DNA of 64,000 bases from Sphingobacteriales bacterium 44-15. Its GTDB lineage: Bacteria > Bacteroidota > Bacteroidia > Chitinophagales > Chitinophagaceae. A program made the translations under genes and the position numbers. The notes beneath the pieces are model-generated. The model was not told the DNA's origin, searched no databases, and saw only the letters and a list, made by a program, of their open reading frames with translations. The stretch is taken from assembly GCA_001899685.1 (NCBI GenBank), contig MKWG01000002.1, positions 229,953 through 293,952 of the forward strand. The letters are read 5' to 3'. Positions within the stretch are counted from its first letter, which is position 1; each line of letters opens with the position of its first letter. This document shows positions 60,665 to 64,000 of the stretch, piece by piece.

Positions 60665-62191
60665 ATGGGCCTTATCGAAATACGCATTCCGCAGACAATT
60701 GCCAAAACACTAAAGCTGCCCGTTGGCTCCCCCGGGCGTCAGCAGCGACGTGTATTAAAGCGATTGTTGAAAAAATCACGTTATACTGAATTTGGTCAGA
60801 CGTATCATTTTGATGAGATACTGCTGCATAAAGACCCTACTAAAATTTTCCAGCAAAGGGTACCGATCTTCGATTACGATAAAATTTATGATGAATGGTG
60901 GCACCGCACACTTGAAGGCATTCCCGACGTATGCTGGCCGGGGAAGATCAAATATTTTGCGCTCAGCTCCGGTACATCAGGGTCTGCGAGCAAATATATC
61001 CCTGTTACCAACGACCTGATGAAAGGCAACAGGATCGTGATGGTAAAGCAAATGCTTACCCTCCGCAATTATGAGAACATACCAGTAAAATCAATAAGTA
61101 AGGGGTGGCTGATGCTGGGTGGGAGCACCGACCTTCAGAAAGGCCCGGGGTATTATGCCGGCGACCTGAGCGGCATTACCGCCAGGAAAGTACCTTTTTG
61201 GTTTACTCCTTTTTACAAACCGGGCAAAAAGATCGCAAGAACCAAAGACTGGCATACCAAGCTGGATGAAGTGGTGGAACAGGCGCCGCACTGGGATATT
61301 GGCTTTGTAGTGGGGGTGCCGGCGTGGATACAAATGGTAATGGAGCTGATCATCGAACGCTACAAGCTGAAGAATATTCATGAAATGTGGCCCAACCTGG
61401 CTTTTTATGTACATGGGGGTGTTGCTTTTGAACCTTATAAAAAAGGATTTGAGAAGCTGCTGGGCAAGCCGCTTACCTATATTGAAACGTATCTTGCCTC
61501 AGAAGGCTTTATCGCTTACCAGGACAGACAGGGGATACGGGGAATGAAGTTGAATACCAACGAACATATCTTTCTTGAATTCGTGCCTTTCAACAATGAC
61601 AATTTTGACCAATCCGGCAATATAAAAGAAAATCCACAGGTATTACTGGTAGATGAAGTAGAAGAAGGGAAAGATTACGCCATACTCCTGAGCACTTCCG
61701 CGGGGGCATGGAGATATCTTATAGGCGATACCGTCAGGTTTACCAGCAAGGAAAGGTCGGAAATTGTCATCACCGGCCGCACCAGACATTTTTTAAGCCT
61801 GGTAGGGGAGCATCTCAGTGTGGACAATATGAACAGAGCTATCCAGTTAGCCAGCCAGGATATGAATATATCCATCCCTGAATTTACAGTGGCCGGCATA
61901 CCGCTGGATTCCTTTTTTGCACATCACTGGTATATTGCCTGCGACGATATCGTAAACCCGGAGCAGCTCCGGTTATCTATTGACAACCATATTAAGGCGC
62001 TGAACGACGACTATGCAGTAGAGAGGAGAAGCGCCCTGAAAGAAGTATTTCTCACGGTTTTGCCGGAAAGAACTTTTCTTGAGTTTATGGAAATGAAAGG
62101 CAAGCTTGGAGGACAGCATAAATTTCCCAGGGTAATGAAAGGCAAGATGCTGGAGGACTGGCAACAATTTATTTCGTCTGTAGCGCTCTGA
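60665..62191 (+). CDS. GH3-family acyl-acid-amide synthetase-like protein
   Basis: This 508-residue protein resembles the plant GH3 (auxin-responsive) family of adenylate-forming enzymes, which have bacterial members of mostly unknown role. Blocks include KYFALSSGTSGSASKYIPVT (the ATP-binding Ser/Thr-rich loop, near residue 100), YVHGGVAFEPYKKGFEKLLG, YIETYLASEGFIAYQD, LLVDEVEEGKDYAILLSTSA, and GDTVRFTSKERSEIVITGRT. The chemistry inferred is ATP activation of a carboxylic acid and transfer to an amino acid. It is a single gene on the plus strand with its own promoter candidate. Confidence 0.9.
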   Translation: MGLIEIRIPQTIAKTLKLPVGSPGRQQRRVLKRLLKKSRYTEFGQTYHFDEILLHKDPTKIFQQRVPIFDYDKIYDEWWHRTLEGIPDVCWPGKIKYFALSSGTSGSASKYIPVTNDLMKGNRIVMVKQMLTLRNYENIPVKSISKGWLMLGGSTDLQKGPGYYAGDLSGITARKVPFWFTPFYKPGKKIARTKDWHTKLDEVVEQAPHWDIGFVVGVPAWIQMVMELIIERYKLKNIHEMWPNLAFYVHGGVAFEPYKKGFEKLLGKPLTYIETYLASEGFIAYQDRQGIRGMKLNTNEHIFLEFVPFNNDNFDQSGNIKENPQVLLVDEVEEGKDYAILLSTSAGAWRYLIGDTVRFTSKERSEIVITGRTRHFLSLVGEHLSVDNMNRAIQLASQDMNISIPEFTVAGIPLDSFFAHHWYIACDDIVNPEQLRLSIDNHIKALNDDYAVERRSALKEVFLTVLPERTFLEFMEMKGKLGGQHKFPRVMKGKMLEDWQQFISSVAL

Positions 62192-62326
62192 TATCAGCTT
62201 CTATATATCAGCTTATTTAAGCAGGTTCCATACTTTCCAAATCCGATTAACTGTTTTTTACCGTATCTGTTAACCACAGTTTCTTACATTTACGCATGTA
62301 TTTAAACATACCCAAAAGGTGATATC

Positions 62327-62968
62327 ATGATTGAGGCCCTCTTAAAAGGACTGGCGTTAGGTTTTATATTAGCATTGTCGGTTGGCCCGGTAATATTTAC
62401 TATTATAAAGCAAAGTATTTATAACGGGCATGAGGGCGGCTTCAGCTTTGTAGCCGGCGTGTGGATAAGTGATATCCTGCTGGTGATACTCAGCAATGCC
62501 TTTACAGAACTGGTAAAAGAATTGCTGGAATATAAAAAGCTCATTGGTTATACAGGCAGCGGGTTCCTTCTTGCAATGGGTGTATACTATCTCTTTTTTA
62601 AGAAGGCAAAAACCGCCTCCAATGGCGACGCTATAGTGGTAAAGCTTGGAAGAAAGGATCACACACAGATACTCTTGTCCGGGTTCCTGATCAATACATT
62701 AAATCCAAGCGTCATTATTTTCTGGCTGGTCAATGCCACAGCATTTGCAGTCAGCCATACGCTTCAGCAGCGTATAGTGATCTTCACCACCTGTATCCTG
62801 TTCAATATGCTTGCTGATGTGGCAAAGGTATTGCTTGCCGGCAGCCTTCGCAAGCGGCTTACGCCGCACAACATCTCTCTTATTACACGTATCTCAGGCG
62901 CTATTCTTATAGTATTTGCGTTTGCGCTTATTTACGGGATCATATTCTTAAGCGACAGGGTGCATTAA
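62327..62968 (+). CDS. LysE-family translocator
   Basis: This 213-residue inner-membrane protein has six predicted helices, with LKGLALGFILALSVGPVIFT at the start (the LysE/RhtB SxGPxxF motif) and ILLSGFLINTLNPSVIIFWL in the middle (NxxNP motif). Members export amino acids such as lysine, threonine or homoserine. The substrate is not known here. A charged loop (FKKAKTASNGDAIVVKLGRK) links the halves. It starts at ATG 62327, 136 bp after the GH3 gene, on the same strand. Confidence 0.92.
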   Translation: MIEALLKGLALGFILALSVGPVIFTIIKQSIYNGHEGGFSFVAGVWISDILLVILSNAFTELVKELLEYKKLIGYTGSGFLLAMGVYYLFFKKAKTASNGDAIVVKLGRKDHTQILLSGFLINTLNPSVIIFWLVNATAFAVSHTLQQRIVIFTTCILFNMLADVAKVLLAGSLRKRLTPHNISLITRISGAILIVFAFALIYGIIFLSDRVH

Positions 62969-63000
62969 TGCATTTTGGCTCCTTGCTTTGTGAGAAGCGA

Positions 63001-63124
63001 TGAATAGTGAAACCGCAAATGTGAAATGATAAACGTGAGAAATGAAACCGCCAAAAGTGAGCAGTAAACTATTCACTATTGGCCATTGCCTATTCACCTT
63101 TATCATCTCCCTTCTCACGTTTAA
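63001..63124. repeat. Heptamer-type inverted repeat (TATTCAC family), copy c
   Basis: GATGAATAGTGAAACCGCAA, then GTGAAATGATAAACGTGAGA, then AACTATTCACTATTGGCCAT and TGCCTATTCACC, then CTTCTCACGTTTAAC. The left half (AATAGTGAA, AACGTGAG) complements the right half (TTCACTATT, CTCACGTT). Same words as 22954-23000 and 23288-23385. It separates the convergent LysE and CBM9-like genes. Confidence 0.6.
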
Positions 63125-63131
63125 CATAACT

Positions 63132-64000
63132 CTACTTATATGCATTCTCCGAAAAAGTGATATACGTAAAGCATTCCGGTATATGCGAGTCCCACACACC
63201 ATGAGGACTCCAGGCCCAGCCTCCGGAATCGGATATACTGTATTTCTTTTGATTGAAGCGGGAAAAATCCATGCGCCATACATCGTTGTGCAGCGGAGGG
63301 AGCGCTCTTCCGTCCCCATCGGCAAGGATCTTTAATGATGACCAGGGAATGGCTATTTCCACTGTCCAGCCTTTATCTTTATCCCTGTCATTATTGATGG
63401 TGCCATTAAGGTGGACCGCAGACTTCAACCCTGGCATATCCCATTTCCAGAACCCGATCCTTTTGCCGCGCGGATGACGGTAACCTACGCCGTTGAATAT
63501 TTTAGCGCCGGGCGCGTCTTTGTTAAATCCCGGCATATTATAGTACCTCTTTTTCTCATACGCATCAAGCCAGAAAAACAATACTTCGTAAATAGTGCCA
63601 AAAGCATTGATCTCAAATTCATAATAACCATCAGCGCCGGCAATAAAAAGTTCCGCGTCATTGTCCTGGTATATCAGGGCGTCTCTTTGGGTATGCGTAG
63701 CCGTTATGTCGGGCTCTTCAAGCCAGTACCCTATATAGAGATACTGATCGTCCCACAATACGGCAGCCCGCGTATCAAGAGGAGTGGCAGCTCCGGAGAT
63801 GAGGTCGGCAAACCTGGCCGATTTAGGCGCATTTTTCCAGGCGGGTTCATCCAGCCTGCCGTCAATGTGCAGAGATCTGCTGATCTTGTATGCAGTATAA
63901 CGCGGGATATCTTCTTCCCTGCAGCGGTCCTGGCTATGGTAATTAGGCTGGCTGTAAACGATATTAAGAAAAAAGGTAAACAGTATTGAGCAAGAAAAAC
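63132..64000 (-). CDS. Secreted CBM9-like carbohydrate-binding protein, 5' end outside window
   Basis: The frame is open from the stop at 63132 to the right edge, and no ATG precedes the edge; the start lies just outside. The visible N-terminus is a signal peptide (SCSILFTFFLNIVYSQ), so little is missing. The mature part begins RYTAYKISRSLHIDGRLDEP then AWKNAPKSARFADL, followed by VLWDDQYLYIGYWLEEPD and YYEFEINAFGTIYEVLFFWL. This is the pattern of family 9-like carbohydrate-binding modules (DOMON-like). A shorter TTG reading at 63758 would delete half of the domain and is rejected. Function: probable binding of a polysaccharide or hydrolysed sugar in the periplasm or at the surface. Confidence 0.85.
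   Translation of the reverse strand, partial: FSCSILFTFFLNIVYSQPNYHSQDRCREEDIPRYTAYKISRSLHIDGRLDEPAWKNAPKSARFADLISGAATPLDTRAAVLWDDQYLYIGYWLEEPDITATHTQRDALIYQDNDAELFIAGADGYYEFEINAFGTIYEVLFFWLDAYEKKRYYNMPGFNKDAPGAKIFNGVGYRHPRGKRIGFWKWDMPGLKSAVHLNGTINNDRDKDKGWTVEIAIPWSSLKILADGDGRALPPLHNDVWRMDFSRFNQKKYSISDSGGWAWSPHGVWDSHIPECFTYITFSENAYK

Noticed and set aside
63132-63758. CBM9-like gene beginning at TTG 63758
   Set aside because: The frame continues without a stop to the window edge and includes the first strands of the domain and most of a signal peptide, so the true start is outside the window.

Overview
The window looks like a chromosome segment of a Bacteroidota bacterium, most likely family Chitinophagaceae. 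The reasons are two complete SusC/SusD pairs, the order uppS-bamA-ompH-ompH, a gliding-motility ABC ATPase (GldA), a protein with a CHU_C (type IX secretion, type B) C-terminus, and promoter -7 boxes of the Bacteroidota form TAnnTTTG. The family assignment is inference from gene style, not a database result.

Layout. 1-9.3 kb: housekeeping genes on the minus strand (outer-membrane biogenesis, nth, a DivIC/FtsB-like gene, eno, gldA), with a ~490-bp nested foldback element between uppS and nth. 9.4-18.8 kb: a minus-strand SusCD locus with a propeller-type putative glycosidase, an MFS transporter, an HpcH/HpaI aldolase and an FCD-GntR regulator. 19.2-22.9 kb: a divergent MHS transporter and acetyl-CoA synthetase. 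23.4-25.4 kb: a lectin/PKD/CHU_C surface protein.

25.5-33.1 kb is the most unusual part: an AT-rich array of small, unrelated plus-strand genes separated by seven 132-207-bp imperfect palindromes. Most share end motifs (GGCTGCYAAC...GTTRGCAGCC). Their arm sequences differ from element to element, but left and right arms match within an element. This is the architecture of an integron-type gene-cassette array without a visible integrase, although the ends do not fit the canonical attC core. Contents include a broken HigB toxin with an intact HigA antitoxin, a Crp/Fnr regulator with a YCII protein and an FNR-like site, a SUFU-domain protein, membrane and secreted proteins of unknown role, and a TPR-Arr (rifamycin ADP-ribosyltransferase) fusion. 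Just downstream lie an AraC regulator and a TetX-like flavin monooxygenase, then a truncated helicase remnant and dispersed palindromes.

35.9-42.5 kb: an RND tripartite efflux operon with a small upstream gene. 42.6-56.1 kb: a nine-gene minus-strand operon (SusC, SusD, Gfo/Idh, class III aminotransferase, DgoD-like acid-sugar dehydratase, SDR, ceramidase-like hydrolase, Na+ symporter, SMP-30 lactonase), with a divergent AraC regulator and three direct-repeat operator candidates in between. It reads as a catabolic pathway for an oxidised or aminated sugar. 57.2-64 kb: DUF420 protein, inositol monophosphatase, GT2, response regulator, GH3-family protein, LysE exporter, and a CBM9-like secreted protein that runs off the window end. 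No rRNA, tRNA or CRISPR was recognised.
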